The notes under the pieces: generated by a model
What the model was told of the DNA's origin: nothing
Databases searched by the model: none
Seen by the model: the letters and a program-made list of their open reading frames with translations, nothing else
Program-made: the position numbers and the translations under genes
In this document: positions 4,381 to 5,363 of the stretch, piece by piece
Layout: the number at the start of each line of letters is the position of its first letter
Position numbering within the stretch: position 1 is the first letter of the stretch
DNA from: JBDHTO01 sp039808665
Lineage (GTDB): Bacteria; Pseudomonadota; Alphaproteobacteria; Paracaedibacterales; JAKBAR01
Assembly (NCBI GenBank): GCA_039808665.1
Contig: JBDHTO010000081.1
Coordinates: 1 to 5,363, forward strand
Direction: 5' to 3'
Length of the DNA: 5,363 nucleotides

Positions 4381-5363
4381 ATGACTGATATTTCAGCAAA
4401 CACAAACATAAGCGCCATGGCAGCACGGCGCTATTTAGAGCGTAACACACGCTTGCAAGGTCTTGCGACACAGGAACTTGCTTCGGGTAGTACAACGTTC
4501 GATCCATCCCGTAAGCCTTCTGAATTTGCGGTGGGTTCGCGCTTGGATGCTAAGATTAGCAACCTTGCTCAGGCTACAAAAAACGCAAACCAGCTGGTTT
4601 CCTTGATCCAAATGGGTACGGGTACATTGGAAACAATGGGTTCTGTGATCACACGTATGCAAAGTTTGACGGCTCAGGCAAACAACGACGCATTGGATGA
4701 CTCCATGCGTGCGATGCTTGACCAAGAGTATCAACAATTGCTTACACAGGTTGGTAACTTGGCGCAGTTTTCACGTTGGGGTAATACACAGCTCTTCAAC
4801 GGTTCTGCTGCTTCTGTTGCTAACGCGGGTGCTGTGACACAAGCCTTTACTGTTAACGCAGTGACAAACGCTTTCACAGGTACATTTAACACAGCAAACA
4901 CTCAAGGTGCGATTGACGGTATTATTTCTGACGCGACAGTCACAGCCAACGGTGCTTTGTATGATGTTAAAGTGACTTATGAAGACGGAAAAGTCTTTGC
5001 TGCAACAGTTGCTGCACCAACCGCAGCTGGTGTTCTTATCTTGACAAACACAAAAGATGCGAACTCAACACTTGCACTTAACTATCACGCGACAGACGTT
5101 TCTGGGTTTGACGGTACAGCCGCCACATTCCAAACAAACTTGCGTGGTCAGTTGGGTATTGGTTCTGGTACACGTTCCGTAGGTACAGCGGCATCAATCG
5201 CTATGTATACGGGTGCTACAGTTTCAGCAGGTACATCAGCAAGTGCTGGTACATACGTGATGACATACACAGTATCAAGCGGTGTGGGTACTTTCCGCAT
5301 CTCTGATGGACAAAAGGTGCAAACAGCAACAGTTACAGCTGCTGCATCTATGTCACAGTATGT
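4381..5363 (+). CDS. Flagellin, N-terminal part (runs off the right edge)
   Basis: This is the filament subunit, exported through the FliPQR-FlhB gate and polymerised outside the cell. The frame is open for 327 full codons to the window end with no stop. The conserved D0/D1 region covers about residues 7-140: T-N-I-S-A-M-A-A-R-R-Y-L at 8-19, then L-A-T-Q-E-L-A-S-G at 28-36, an A-V-G-S-R-L helix at 50-55, A-N-Q-L-V-S-L-I-Q at 69-77, R-M-Q-S-L-T-A-Q-A at 92-100, and W-G-N-T-Q-L-F-N-G at 133-141. From about 142 on it is Ala/Thr/Gly/Val-rich, as expected of the surface-exposed variable domain. No cysteine is encoded. Threonine is mostly ACA and glycine mostly GGT, suggesting high expression. GAGGA at 4372-4376 is the ribosome site, four bases from the ATG. 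The C-terminal D0/D1 domain lies beyond the window. FlgL was considered, but the N-terminus and the strong own promoter favour flagellin. Confidence 0.93.
   Translation, partial: MTDISANTNISAMAARRYLERNTRLQGLATQELASGSTTFDPSRKPSEFAVGSRLDAKISNLAQATKNANQLVSLIQMGTGTLETMGSVITRMQSLTAQANNDALDDSMRAMLDQEYQQLLTQVGNLAQFSRWGNTQLFNGSAASVANAGAVTQAFTVNAVTNAFTGTFNTANTQGAIDGIISDATVTANGALYDVKVTYEDGKVFAATVAAPTAAGVLILTNTKDANSTLALNYHATDVSGFDGTAATFQTNLRGQLGIGSGTRSVGTAASIAMYTGATVSAGTSASAGTYVMTYTVSSGVGTFRISDGQKVQTATVTAAASMSQY

Noticed and set aside
4435..4737. Open frame of 100 codons on the - strand
   Set aside because: It is antisense to the conserved N-terminal region of flagellin; its Cys/His-rich appearance comes from reversed Thr and Ala codons.
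4435..5363. Frequent GGTACA hexamers in the flagellin gene
   Set aside because: They are the preferred codons for Gly-Thr dipeptides in a Gly/Thr-rich protein and do not form a regular DNA repeat.

Overview
This window looks like the chromosome of a flagellated, AT-leaning Gram-negative bacterium. An alphaproteobacterium is the best guess. The support is a fliQ-fliR-flhB export-gate run without an adjacent fliP (an order common in Alphaproteobacteria), a short single-domain phenylalanine hydroxylase, a proteobacterial-type rplU-rpmA pair, and a flagellin read from a sigma-54 type promoter. The placement is an inference. No rRNA, tRNA, CRISPR array, insertion sequence or phage gene was seen.

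Left part (1-1376): a small DUF2000-family gene (73-486, +) meets a phenylalanine 4-monooxygenase gene (phhA, 493-1302, -) tail to tail, with only 6 bp between the stop codons. Upstream of the DUF2000 gene is a compact hairpin or inverted repeat. Upstream of phhA is an AT-rich spacer with two exact tandem copies of a 13-bp unit.

Middle (1377-3506, - strand): fliQ, fliR and flhB, transcribed in that order, encode inner-membrane parts of the flagellar type III export gate. fliQ and fliR overlap by an ATGA, and fliR and flhB are 7 bp apart, so they should be co-transcribed. phhA lies 74 bp downstream on the same strand with no clear terminator between, so read-through is possible.

The 122-bp region 3507-3628 separates divergent fliQ and rplU. 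It holds a good sigma-70-like promoter for rplU, a leader hairpin, and an imperfect 19-bp direct repeat whose copies cover the fliQ start codon and the rplU -10 element.

Right part (3629-5363, + strand): rplU (L21) and rpmA (L27) form a short operon closed by a strong intrinsic terminator. obgE, which often follows rpmA, is absent here. After the terminator comes a near-consensus sigma-54 promoter, a leader of about 49 nt with a hairpin at its 5' end, and a flagellin gene that runs off the right edge (327 codons visible, no stop).

Together, the export-gate operon and the flagellin promoter show a flagellar region interleaved with housekeeping genes. No clearly undescribed system is present. 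The most useful second looks are the sigma-54/leader arrangement of the flagellin, its atypical D1 sequence and variable domain, and the repeats in the two regulatory spacers.
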